Assembly: GCF_003326795.1 (NCBI RefSeq)
Contig: NZ_JPWI01000002.1
Span: 310,001-374,000, forward strand
Reading direction: 5' to 3'
DNA: 64,000 nucleotides
Source of the DNA: Thalassospira profundimaris
GTDB lineage: Bacteria; Pseudomonadota; Alphaproteobacteria; Rhodospirillales; Thalassospiraceae
The notes below the pieces were generated by a model. It was not told where the DNA came from, searched no databases, and worked only from the letters and a program-made list of their open reading frames with translations. Made by a program: the position numbers and the translations under genes. Shown here one piece after another: positions 17,296 to 25,975 of this stretch (position 1 is its first letter; each line of letters opens with the position of its first letter).

Positions 17296-17942
17296 GCACA
17301 GGCGCAATCGGGCATCGCATTTGCTGTTTTGGAGACAGTCTGGTGAATGGTGTCCGCGATGGGGAAAAGGGCGGCTGGCCGATGCGCCTTGGGCGCAGGT
17401 TGCTTGAAGAGGCCAAACGTGAAACCACGATATACAATCTTGGCATCCGCGCAGAAACCACCGAGGGGCTTAAGGCCCGCTGGAAATTTGAAGCTCAGTT
17501 ACGCATGGTCACCGAATTTCCGAACATCCTGATGTTCAGCTTTGGTGTCAATGATGCCAACCATGTCGAAGATCGTGGTGAAGAAACCACTATGCGTGTG
17601 TCGCCTGCAACGTCGGCGGCAAATGCAGCCGAGATCATCGGGGAAGCATCCAGACTTGCCCCGACACTCTGGATCGGGCCACAGGCGGTGATTGATGGCA
17701 GCAAATCCAGTCAGGAAATCAATGAACGTCTCGAAGGGTTAAACCAGATTTATCTGGAAACCGCGCGTGGCTTTGACGTGCCTTACCTTGATCTGTTTGC
17801 GACCACGCTTAAGGACGATAGATGGCAGCGTGCATTACGCCGTGGTGATGGGTATCACCCCGACAAGGCCGGTTATGACCGGGTGGCCGAACTGATCTGG
17901 GAATGGGATGGCTGGAAACGGGCTGTCGGGCTGACCGACTGA
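17292..17942 (+). CDS. SGNH/GDSL-family hydrolase (lipase/esterase-like)
   Basis: A 216-residue SGNH hydrolase. Block I with the nucleophile serine is CCFGDSLVNGVRDGEKGGWP (about residues 13-32). The asparagine of block III is in FSFGVNDANHV, and the Asp-His pair is in DGYHPDKAGYDRVAELIWEW near the C-terminus. All catalytic blocks are therefore present. There is no signal peptide, so it is probably cytoplasmic. It overlaps the CCA-transferase stop by four bases (ATGA). Substrate unknown; acyl esters are typical. Confidence 0.88.
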   Translation: MSTGAIGHRICCFGDSLVNGVRDGEKGGWPMRLGRRLLEEAKRETTIYNLGIRAETTEGLKARWKFEAQLRMVTEFPNILMFSFGVNDANHVEDRGEETTMRVSPATSAANAAEIIGEASRLAPTLWIGPQAVIDGSKSSQEINERLEGLNQIYLETARGFDVPYLDLFATTLKDDRWQRALRRGDGYHPDKAGYDRVAELIWEWDGWKRAVGLTD

Positions 17943-17948
17943 TCCGGA

Positions 17949-18302
17949 TCAGACAATGATGTTGATATATTGACCACGACCGGCGGCGTTATTTGCACTG
18001 GCAGAATTCGTCGTACCGGTCTGCCCGTAGCCTGACGGGTCATACTGGTCGATATAGTTTTCCAGAATGGTTTCTTGTGTGCCTTCCTTGACGAATCGCT
18101 GCTGTTCGTTGCGATCACGCTGAAAGGCCTGAACAGCACGTTCAATTTCCTGATCCGTCGTCAAGGAGACGCGGCTGGTCCGTTCAACAGACTGGTTTTG
18201 TTGTTGAATTTCCTGTTCGGATTGCTGACGTTGCGCAATCGGACTTGCCGGGCGAACGGGGATTGCCGTTTTAATATCGGACGATGAGGAAACGCTTACC
18301 AT
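17949..18302 (-). CDS. Hypothetical protein, Q/S-rich, 117 residues
   Basis: I do not recognise this protein. It is hydrophilic, has no membrane segment, and is rich in Q, S and E (SPIAQRQQSEQEIQQQNQSV). A helical middle part (DQEIERAVQAFQRDRNEQQR) and a low-complexity tail (GTTNSASANNAAGRGQYINI) follow. The gene is convergent with the SGNH hydrolase gene, six bases from its stop. The coding potential is supported by the absence of a competing frame and by a position that fills the gap. The composition recalls small flagellar or cell-surface accessory proteins of alphaproteobacteria, but nothing here proves it. Confidence 0.6.
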   Translation of the reverse strand: MVSVSSSSDIKTAIPVRPASPIAQRQQSEQEIQQQNQSVERTSRVSLTTDQEIERAVQAFQRDRNEQQRFVKEGTQETILENYIDQYDPSGYGQTGTTNSASANNAAGRGQYINIIV

Positions 18303-18429
18303 CGTTGTAGAATGCTCGTGAAAGATCGTTGCTGTTCTGGTCTTTGGTCGGAATATTACCCAGCAATTCTATAATTTGAAGCGTTAATTTGCGGTTGCGA
18401 GAAACTTGTTTTCGTATCCCGGTGCAAAC

Positions 18430-20268
18430 TTATTTTCCACTGATCGGAAGCGGCGCACAGGGCGCATCATAAAGTCCGCTGGCAAAACGGTTTATGCTGT
18501 TTTTGGCAATCGCCTTGAGCTTGGCAGCTTCGACCGAAATATGATCAAGGGTGATATCGGTTCGTTCGGGCGGGATGCGGACAAGGGCGGCACTGACGCT
18601 CATCAGATCGAATTTGGTAACCTGGTTATCGCGACCCTTGCCGATCAGATAGCCGCGATCACGGGTTTCCTGATCATAGAAACTTTTGATCTGTGCATCG
18701 AACATGGCCTGTGCGCGCTGCACGGCTTCGACGGCCACTTCGAAATCAACCGACTGGACATAGGCAAAGAAATCATCGCCGCCGATATGGCCGACAAACC
18801 AGTCATTCTGGCTCAGCGCCTTGCCCAGAATATCCTTGAAAAGAAGAATTGCACGGTCACCTTGCCGAAACCCGTAGCGATCATTGAACGGCTTGAAATT
18901 ATCAAAGTCAAAATAGACGGCAAATCGACGTTTGCGCGGTTGGGATAAGGCATGTGCGGCATATCGATAAATCGCGCTGTTTCCGGGTAATCGGGTCAGC
19001 GGGTTTTCATCGCGCGCATTTAACGTGTTGCGTTCATTGACCGCGCGCAGCAGCGCACTTTGATCAAGCACACCAAGATAGCGTCCGTTTTCGGTCAGGA
19101 TTACGCCATCAAGTGCATTGGTCGCGACAAAGGTTTCAAGCAGTTCCGAAAGACTGGTACGAATGTCTGCAACCGGGCATCTGCGCAGGAACCGTTTGAT
19201 ATTGGCGCGGTTTGCCGGGTTTTGCAGCAATTCACGTCCGAATGGCGTGTAAATGAATGCCTTGAATTCGGAATCGCGAACGACGCCCATCGGCTCGCCA
19301 TCCGGATTAACGACGGGAACGAGTGTGATGTCGGGGTTCTGCTGAAAGTAGGTCAGGATATCGACCGGGTTGATATCACTTGGAATGGCCGGGGTATCAA
19401 GCAGGTAGGATCGAACTACGTCATCATCACGATCCGACTGCCGACGGGTATCAGCCGCAATGTCGGCGGCAACCTGAACAAGGTCGGTCCGCTCCGGCAA
19501 CTCGATGGACGGGCGGGCAATGAAAAAGCCCTGTACCAGATCGCATCCCAACCGGCGGCAACACAGGAATTCCTCGCGGGTTTCGACACCTTCGGCGACC
19601 ACCTGGGCGGCGATCATGTGGGCAAAGGCGGTGATTTGGGTGACGAACAGTTCCTTGCGGCGGTCGCGGTCAATGCCATCAATAAAGAACCGGTCGATCT
19701 TGATGATGTCAGGTTCGCATTCATAAAGGGCGCGCAACTGGGCAAAGCCACTGCCATAATCATCAATGGCGATCTTGAACCCCTGACTGCGGTACCGCAC
19801 CAGAATGTCCTTGAGATAGTCTGCATTGCTGATGTCGTGACGTTCGGAAATCTCAAGAAAGATGGTATCGCGCTCAAGCCCGGCATCGGCCAGAAGGGCT
19901 GCCGTCTGACCGGGCTGGTAATCCTCGGTCTTCACAACGCGATTGTCGAAATTGTAAAACAGCTTCAGACGTTTTGCGTCCGGCATCCGGGCGAATTTTT
20001 CAATTGCCTTGGCGCGCAGCAGCATATCGACGCTATGCAGGTTGCCTGTATCCCAGGCGGTATCAAACAGGGCCTGAATGGAGGTGAAACCGGCATCCTC
20101 CCAGCGGCGCAAAAGCGCTTCGTAGCCGAAAATATGGCCTGTATGCGGGCTGACAATGGGCTGGAATGCGAAGTCGACCTTTTCAACGACCTGCTGCCAG
20201 TTCCGCAGCATGACTGGTTTGCTTACGGGTCGGTCCGCTATCAATTCATCTTCTGCATCAAACGCCAA
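18430..20268 (-). CDS. EAL - CBS - GGDEF signalling protein (c-di-GMP)
   Basis: A 612-residue cytoplasmic protein with an unusual order of c-di-GMP domains. An N-terminal EAL phosphodiesterase (about residues 20-265) has EALLR, FYNFDN, EISER, IDDYGSG, IIKIDR, AEGVET and QGFFIARP, so all metal and catalytic positions look intact. Two CBS motifs follow (about 300-430, DITLVPVVNPDGEPMGVV and LDGVILTENGRYLGVLD). The C-terminal GGDEF domain (about 440-600) has FDFDNFKPFND but the active loop reads HIGGDDFFAY, with D in place of the usual E. Phosphodiesterase activity is likely; cyclase activity is uncertain. No membrane helices. Nucleotide sensing by the CBS pair is inferred. Confidence 0.9.
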   Translation of the reverse strand: MAFDAEDELIADRPVSKPVMLRNWQQVVEKVDFAFQPIVSPHTGHIFGYEALLRRWEDAGFTSIQALFDTAWDTGNLHSVDMLLRAKAIEKFARMPDAKRLKLFYNFDNRVVKTEDYQPGQTAALLADAGLERDTIFLEISERHDISNADYLKDILVRYRSQGFKIAIDDYGSGFAQLRALYECEPDIIKIDRFFIDGIDRDRRKELFVTQITAFAHMIAAQVVAEGVETREEFLCCRRLGCDLVQGFFIARPSIELPERTDLVQVAADIAADTRRQSDRDDDVVRSYLLDTPAIPSDINPVDILTYFQQNPDITLVPVVNPDGEPMGVVRDSEFKAFIYTPFGRELLQNPANRANIKRFLRRCPVADIRTSLSELLETFVATNALDGVILTENGRYLGVLDQSALLRAVNERNTLNARDENPLTRLPGNSAIYRYAAHALSQPRKRRFAVYFDFDNFKPFNDRYGFRQGDRAILLFKDILGKALSQNDWFVGHIGGDDFFAYVQSVDFEVAVEAVQRAQAMFDAQIKSFYDQETRDRGYLIGKGRDNQVTKFDLMSVSAALVRIPPERTDITLDHISVEAAKLKAIAKNSINRFASGLYDAPCAPLPISGK

Positions 20269-20476
20269 TGCAGTTCCCCGATCTTCAAAAATGGCCTGAA
20301 ATCCCGGATATAAGGAGAAACTATTATTTACGATCTTGCTGGTAGCTCAGGTTCGACAACAACTTGATGACAGTTAGATTACGAATATATGACATCCGCA
20401 GAAAAAGTCCGTTTTTATGTCAAATTATCGACTTTTACCTATGCGGGGGTATTAGACAAATCTGATTATTCTGTGG

Positions 20477-21433
20477 TCAGGATCCGTGTCCGGCCATCCG
20501 CGCAAGCGGGTGATGTTCCTGTACCAGCCCGCGCAGGCGAGACTCGAGAACATGGGTATAAATCTGTGTCGTCGAAATATCGGAATGGCCCAGCATTTTC
20601 TGTAAGCTGCGCAAATCCGCACCATTGGCCAGAAGGTGACTGGCAAAGGAATGGCGGAGCACATGGGGCGATACGCGCGATGGTGCGATGCCTGACTCAA
20701 TCGCCAGATCCTTGATCATTTTCAGAAACATCTGGCGTGTCAGATGGCCGGTTTTACCGCGTGACGGGAATAAGTATGAGGATTGCCCGGGGCGATCAGC
20801 GTGCCCGTCTGATTTGTCAGAGGGAATGAATGCATCGCGGACATCAAGGTAATCGCGAAGCGCATCACGGGCCGGATCAGACAGGGGGACAAGCCGTTCC
20901 TTGCTGCCTTTACCTCGTACGATCAGCATTTGCGGATCGCGAGCCGCAGCGGCATAGGGCAGTTCGACCAGTTCGGACACACGCATGCCGGTGGCATACA
21001 TCAACTCGACCATGGCAAGCAGGCGTTTGCCCTTGATGCCAGGATGATTGGCAGCGGTTGTGATCAGACGGTCAATTTCGTCAATCGACAGGAACTTGGG
21101 AAGTGTCTGTCCCTGTTGCGGGCTGTCGATATTCGACGACGGGTCGTCATTGCGATACCCGTCGGAATAAAGAAACTTGTGAAACTGTCGCAGGGCTGAA
21201 AGGCGTCGGGCCTGCGTGCGTGGCGCAAGACCCGCCGCACCCAACTCGGCCATATAGCGACGAAGGTCCTTTTCGGTGGCATCGACCGGACCGGATTTCC
21301 CCGCAAGGAGCGACGCCACATAATCTTCAAGGTCACGGCGATAGGCATCAAGCGTGTGGGCACTTGCCCCGCGCTCGGCGGCCATCATTTCAAGAAAAGC
21401 CGATATCAGCGAGCTTGTCAGTGCCTTGGCCAT
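20477..21433 (-). CDS. xerD: Tyrosine recombinase XerD
   Basis: Site-specific recombinase that with XerC resolves chromosome dimers at dif. The N-terminal SAM-like core-binding domain (residues 1-95, LEMMAAERGASAHTLDAYRR) is followed by the catalytic domain with every key residue visible: R151 (ATGMRVSEL), K175 in the beta-hairpin (RGKGSKER), H257 and R260 (HVLRHSFASHLL), H283 (LGHSDISTTQIYTH) and the nucleophile Y292. Length 318 is close to the usual 300. It lies 12 bases after the large exported-protein gene and is probably cotranscribed with it. No integrase-type attachment site or mobile element is seen, so the housekeeping role is likely. Confidence 0.92.
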   Translation of the reverse strand: MAKALTSSLISAFLEMMAAERGASAHTLDAYRRDLEDYVASLLAGKSGPVDATEKDLRRYMAELGAAGLAPRTQARRLSALRQFHKFLYSDGYRNDDPSSNIDSPQQGQTLPKFLSIDEIDRLITTAANHPGIKGKRLLAMVELMYATGMRVSELVELPYAAAARDPQMLIVRGKGSKERLVPLSDPARDALRDYLDVRDAFIPSDKSDGHADRPGQSSYLFPSRGKTGHLTRQMFLKMIKDLAIESGIAPSRVSPHVLRHSFASHLLANGADLRSLQKMLGHSDISTTQIYTHVLESRLRGLVQEHHPLARMAGHGS

Positions 21434-21445
21434 TGCCCGGTTCCA

Positions 21446-23503
21446 TTACTGATCAAATGACAGCAACAGTTCAGTCGCAAGATGCTGCGCATCATCGTGA
21501 AGGCCTATCATCTCAAGTGCTGCAACCGTATCTGCCAGTGCCTTGGGATCGGCATTATCCGCATTTGCTATCTGCTGGGCCTGAATGGCCATGGCAACGG
21601 TTCTGGCTTTTTGGCGGGCAGCTGCGGACGCCATCATGTTATGGGCAACCGCACTGCTGATCGTCAGGCGATCCTCGGCATAGGGTGCTGTCAAAAGACT
21701 GTCCCAAAGACCGGCGGGAACTTCGATTCCGAACCCTTCAAACAAGGCAAAGGTCAGTTCTGCATAGCGTTTTGCTGCGGCCTGATCACCGCGCGCAGCC
21801 TGCATTTCCTGCCACTCGGTCATACGGGCGCGATGACGTGCAATGGCGGCCGCCTGATCGGTGGCCTTCTGGATGTCTTCGGGGGATGTCGAATTGGGCA
21901 TGACGGTCGCCGATGCCATGCCGTTATTTGTATTCGGCGTGATCGCACCACCCAGACCAAAACTTTGCGTCGGCATCTGCGGGGCAAGTCCCGGAGATGT
22001 CATGCCCATGCTATCGGTTGCGTTCGCAACCTGATTGACCGGCTTTGCCGCACCGGTTTCTTCGAGACCGGCAATGGCAAGAATCGGGTAAAGAAGGCTC
22101 AGCCGCGAGGCTATATCATTGCCGGAATTCGATGCGTTCTTGGCGACCTGAAGCCAGTTTTCGGCGCGCTCAAGACTGTTTGCAGCAAGCGCCCCCTTAA
22201 GGGCATCAACCGCAAACCACGAAAAATCGCCATTGACCGGAATATCGGCAAGTAGTGGCGCACTCAGGCGCGCTGCCTGCATGAAATCGCCTTCGATCTG
22301 GGCTGCTTCAAACAGGGCCGCCAGAATTTCGGCGCGCGCAGCAGGCACATCACTTTGTGCGGCGGCCTGATACAGTTTGGCATATTGGCGGGCCTGAATG
22401 GCCTCGGCACCATCATCAAGCGCATTTTCAAGTGCGGACGGCTCGAAGTTTACCGAGCCATAAATCCCGGCAAGTTTTTCAGCATCAATCAGCCCAAGCT
22501 TCTCAGCCTTGCGCGCGGCTTCAAGGCGAATATCGGTTGCGGTGGCATTTGCATTGGTGATGCCAATAATTGCCGCAGCATTATCTGATTCAAGCTGGCT
22601 GGTCGGGATCGATTGTTTGGCAATGGCCAGAAGAGCGATGTCAATCGGGCGCAATTGGGCAAGAGGTTCGGATTTAATGGCCGTCCCGCTGCGAATGGCG
22701 CTGGCCAGACCAAAGAAGGTTGCATCCTTTTCGCCGTCCATTTCACGGACCAGATCAACCGAAAATGCCGCGGCTGTCGGATCGTTGGCATAGAAGGCAC
22801 ACATGGCAGCGGCCTTTAGCCAGAACAACTGATCATAGCTTGCGCCGTAACTTTCAACTGCGGCACAGGCTTCATCCATCCGTGCGCCGATCAAAAGTGC
22901 ATTCACTTCGGCCTCGGCAAGCAATTCGCCACGGGATCCTTGCGGGGCTGCACGGACCAGTCCGATCGCCTCGTCGAGCGCCCCCATATTGATCAGCTTG
23001 GCCACGCGGGCATCAAGGAGACTGATATCCTGTGAGTCCTGCGGCAAGGCAGCGGCTGAAAGCAGCAAACGAACCTGAAGGTCGCGTGCCGCATGAGTGG
23101 CTGGTGTGGCTGGTAATTCCGAAATCAGCTGGGCTGCGGATTTACGGGTCGTGCCATTCCACATATCAATGCCCAGCCCGCCACGCGACCGGTCAATGGT
23201 TCCGACAGCCTCGGCATCGACTGCGCCAAGAGACAGCGACTGAACCGCATTCGGATCAGAGGGGAACTGCGAAGGAGTGGTGGTTGTGCCGCCAAATCCG
23301 CCCTGTGACAACGTGCCGCCGGTGCTGTCGGGGGCCGTATTTGAGTCAGAAGATCGCTGTTCTGCATCCCGTTCTGCTTCCTGTTTTAAAAACAGCGGTA
23401 CAGGTGCCGATGTCTGTGCATTGGCAGGAACGGCGATCGCGCCCGTTCCCGTCATCATTGCCAGTAAACAGGTCTGTATCAGCAGGCGGGAACGCAACGT
23501 CAT
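21446..23503 (-). CDS. Exported alpha-helical repeat protein, function unknown
   Basis: A 685-residue protein with a Sec signal peptide (LLIQTCLLAMMTGTGAIAVP followed by ANAQ, cleavage near residue 30). A low-complexity serine/glycine/threonine-rich linker follows (residues 45-85). The rest is alanine-rich and helical with irregular repeats of about 35 residues, resembling TPR or SEL1-like solenoids (for example LLSAAALPQDSQDISLLDAR and AAARQKARTVAMAIQAQQIA). I do not recognise the family. It is one base after a 45-residue membrane-protein gene and 12 bases before xerD, so it sits in a three-gene operon. A periplasmic scaffold or envelope role is a guess. Confidence 0.7.
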   Translation of the reverse strand: MTLRSRLLIQTCLLAMMTGTGAIAVPANAQTSAPVPLFLKQEAERDAEQRSSDSNTAPDSTGGTLSQGGFGGTTTTPSQFPSDPNAVQSLSLGAVDAEAVGTIDRSRGGLGIDMWNGTTRKSAAQLISELPATPATHAARDLQVRLLLSAAALPQDSQDISLLDARVAKLINMGALDEAIGLVRAAPQGSRGELLAEAEVNALLIGARMDEACAAVESYGASYDQLFWLKAAAMCAFYANDPTAAAFSVDLVREMDGEKDATFFGLASAIRSGTAIKSEPLAQLRPIDIALLAIAKQSIPTSQLESDNAAAIIGITNANATATDIRLEAARKAEKLGLIDAEKLAGIYGSVNFEPSALENALDDGAEAIQARQYAKLYQAAAQSDVPAARAEILAALFEAAQIEGDFMQAARLSAPLLADIPVNGDFSWFAVDALKGALAANSLERAENWLQVAKNASNSGNDIASRLSLLYPILAIAGLEETGAAKPVNQVANATDSMGMTSPGLAPQMPTQSFGLGGAITPNTNNGMASATVMPNSTSPEDIQKATDQAAAIARHRARMTEWQEMQAARGDQAAAKRYAELTFALFEGFGIEVPAGLWDSLLTAPYAEDRLTISSAVAHNMMASAAARQKARTVAMAIQAQQIANADNADPKALADTVAALEMIGLHDDAQHLATELLLSFDQ

Positions 23504-23504
23504 C

Positions 23505-23642
23505 TCAGTTGAACCTCGAATTCGGAATGGTTTCTTCGATTTGGGTGGTCGGTGCCGGGATATCCCAGGTCACAAGGAACGTCGCACCGCCAACAATGAC
23601 GGCGATGACCAGCAACAAGATGATGCGCGATAAGATTCTCAT
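23505..23642 (-). CDS. Small single-pass membrane protein, 45 residues
   Basis: A small open frame of 45 codons, shorter than usual calling limits, with a single hydrophobic segment (IILLLVIAVIVGGATFLVTW, residues about 7-26) after a short basic N-terminus (MRILSR), and a polar tail (DIPAPTTQIEETIPNSRFN). Its TGA stop is one base before the ATG of the 685-residue exported protein (TGA-G-ATG), a spacing that suggests translational coupling. The ribosome binding site is weak (GGATTAAA). It fills the gap upstream of that gene and has the composition of a real membrane peptide. Function unknown. Confidence 0.6.
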   Translation of the reverse strand: MRILSRIILLLVIAVIVGGATFLVTWDIPAPTTQIEETIPNSRFN

Positions 23643-24075
23643 TTTAATCCAGACTTCGAAGCGTTTAAGCAAATGACGCAGCTACCAGTATGGCCACGAA
23701 AACCAAAGATGCAAGAAACGGAAACCCCATGGTCTGGTCATTTGTTGCAAACGACCATTTGCGCTTCTAGCAAGTCTGGTGCCCCCACCCTGATGATGCC
23801 GCGTTTTGGCATGATCAAAGGCGGTGGATGACATTTCAATCCGGCAACTTCAAGGCAGTATAGGATGCTGTTCCTCACAGAGGGTTAATACCCAACGCCG
23901 CAACGTGATTAGTCAAATCAGGTTGTCGGAATGTTTCATGTGACCGGGATTGGCAAATATGTGCAGGTTTTTGTCGCCGATGATGTGCGGTTTGCTTGCG
24001 TTCGTGGCTCAGCTGCCCTAAAGAATTGGGTAATTTGTATATCAACCGAATGAACTACAGGACTGCAAACCGAAC
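23643..24075. other. Intergenic region between divergent genes
   Basis: The region separates the minus-strand small membrane protein and exported-protein operon from aroK. It must hold the divergent promoters. I see no open frame with a credible product, no strong hairpin with a T-run and no clear repeat. Confidence 0.5.
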
Positions 24076-24687
24076 ATGGACAGCAACATTGCCGAGTCGG
24101 GTTTGCACGAAGACGTGATCGCCAAAATCCGGAACGGTCTTAAGGGCCGGACCCTGGTTTTCATCGGGCTTATGGGCGCTGGAAAAAGCTGCATCGGCCG
24201 TATGGTTGCCAAGGAACTGAAACTGGATTTTGTCGATGCCGACCGCGAAATCGAAGAAGCCGCTGGCTGCTCGATTGCCGATATCTTCAAGCTGTATGGC
24301 GAAGAGGCATTTCGCGATGGTGAGGAACGTGTAATAGCCCGGTTGCTTGAAGGCGAACCGATTGTATTGGCGACGGGGGGCGGCGCGTTTATTCGTGAAC
24401 GCACCCGCGAGCTTATTCTTGAAAAATCCGTATCCGTCTGGCTGCGCGCCGATCTGGAATTGCTGTTGCACCGTACGAGCGGGCGTACCCATCGTCCGTT
24501 GCTCAATAACGGCGATCCGCGCCAGATCCTGGCCGACCTGATCGAAACGCGTTACCCGGTCTATGCGGGGGCAGACATTATTTTCGACTGTGATGAATCT
24601 TCAAAGGAAGCAACGCGGGATGCCGTTCTCGAATTGCTGGCGCAATCCTTTGATGACGACGGTCACCTCATCAAGACAGGAACCTGA
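24076..24687 (+). CDS. aroK: Shikimate kinase
   Basis: Phosphorylates shikimate at the 3-hydroxyl in the aromatic amino acid pathway. The P-loop is [12 protein letters not shown] at residues 31-42. The shikimate-binding DRE is seen as [11 protein letters not shown], the conserved glycine triplet is in [11 protein letters not shown], and the lid arginine lies in [11 protein letters not shown]. An N-terminal extension of about 20 residues ([18 protein letters not shown]) precedes the core, giving 203 residues instead of about 175. This is common in alphaproteobacteria. It is four bases before aroB, the usual aroKB operon. Confidence 0.95.
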   Translation: MDSNIAESGLHEDVIAKIRNGLKGRTLVFIGLMGAGKSCIGRMVAKELKLDFVDADREIEEAAGCSIADIFKLYGEEAFRDGEERVIARLLEGEPIVLATGGGAFIRERTRELILEKSVSVWLRADLELLLHRTSGRTHRPLLNNGDPRQILADLIETRYPVYAGADIIFDCDESSKEATRDAVLELLAQSFDDDGHLIKTGT

Positions 24688-24691
24688 CAGA

Positions 24692-25807
24692 GTGAGCAAT
24701 CACGACACCCTTCGCGTCGAGCTTGGCGCGCGCAGCTATGACATCCTTGTTGGCAGCAACCTTTTGGCTGATACCGCCAAATATATTGCACCGTTCGTCA
24801 AAAAGGCCGGTGTTGTCGTGATCAGTGATGCCGTTGTTGCCAAGCATCATCTTTCAACGGTTCTGAACTCCCTTGATGGTGCCGATATCGCCCATCGCGA
24901 AGTGATCGTGCCGTCGGGTGAAAAATCCAAAAGCTTTGCCGTGTTCGAAGATGTTGTCGAACAGATACTGGCAATGGGGATTGAACGGTCTACCCTGATT
25001 ATCGCACTGGGTGGTGGTGTTGTCGGTGACCTGGCTGGTTATGTCGCAGCATCACTTTTGCGTGGTCTTGATTTCGTGCAGATTCCAACGACACTTCTGT
25101 CGCAGGTTGACAGTTCTGTCGGCGGAAAAACCGGGATCAATTCGAAATCGGGCAAGAACCTTGTCGGGGCGTTTCATCAGCCGCGTCTGGTTTTGGCCGA
25201 TACTGCGGTTCTTGATACCCTGCCTGCGCGCGAATTGCGTTCTGGCTATGCCGAGGTCGTCAAATACGGCCTGATTGATGACCCGGAATTCTTTGACTGG
25301 CTTGAAGAAAACGGGCAGGCGGTTCTGGCCGAAGATGGTGCGGAGCGGCGTCAGGCTGTTATCAAAAGCTGTGCGGCCAAGGCACGTATCGTCTCGGAAG
25401 ACGAACGCGAAGGCGGCAAGCGTGCGCTGCTTAATCTTGGTCATACCTTTGGTCATGCTTTTGAAGCGGAAACCGGGTACGGCGAGAAACTTTTGCACGG
25501 CGAAGCCGTCGCAATGGGTATGGTCATTGCCCATGATGTCTGTGGTGCCATGGGAATGGCACCCGCCGGCGAAAAAGACCGTATTGTTGCGCATCTGAAA
25601 TCGGTTGGTCTTCCGGTAAGTGCATCGGAAGTCAGTGGCATGCACTGGGATATCGACAAGGTGATCGGCCATATGTCACGTGATAAAAAAGTCCGCGATG
25701 GCGAGATTACCTTTGTCATGACGCGCGGTATCGGCAAGGCATTTACATCCAAGGCAATGGATGTTGAAAAGATGCGGGCTGCCGTCACGCGATCCTGCCG
25801 GGGCTGA
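24692..25807 (+). CDS. aroB: 3-dehydroquinate synthase
   Basis: Converts DAHP to 3-dehydroquinate with NAD+ and a divalent metal, the second step of the shikimate pathway. The NAD-binding loop is ALGGGVVGDLAGYVAA, the substrate site has TTLLSQVDSSVGGKTGIN, and metal ligands lie in YAEVVKYGLI, NLGHTFGHAFE and LLHGEAVAMGM. The start is a GTG at 24692, four bases after the aroK stop and preceded by GACAGAG. This gives 371 residues, the normal length. An upstream in-frame ATG at 24563 lies inside aroK and is rejected. Confidence 0.95.
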   Translation: MSNHDTLRVELGARSYDILVGSNLLADTAKYIAPFVKKAGVVVISDAVVAKHHLSTVLNSLDGADIAHREVIVPSGEKSKSFAVFEDVVEQILAMGIERSTLIIALGGGVVGDLAGYVAASLLRGLDFVQIPTTLLSQVDSSVGGKTGINSKSGKNLVGAFHQPRLVLADTAVLDTLPARELRSGYAEVVKYGLIDDPEFFDWLEENGQAVLAEDGAERRQAVIKSCAAKARIVSEDEREGGKRALLNLGHTFGHAFEAETGYGEKLLHGEAVAMGMVIAHDVCGAMGMAPAGEKDRIVAHLKSVGLPVSASEVSGMHWDIDKVIGHMSRDKKVRDGEITFVMTRGIGKAFTSKAMDVEKMRAAVTRSCRG

Positions 25808-25975
25808 CTGATCGTTTGCGCTTGGATGCCCGGAACCAGTAATGACCGTGTGGCGGGTATTCAAAGCGGGTTTTATGATTTGTGATGTCGTTAACTTGTT
25901 TAACGCCAATTGACCTTATAGGTGAACACAGGACAAAGTAATCCTGTTGCGATCACTCTTTGGAGACTTCCCTGA

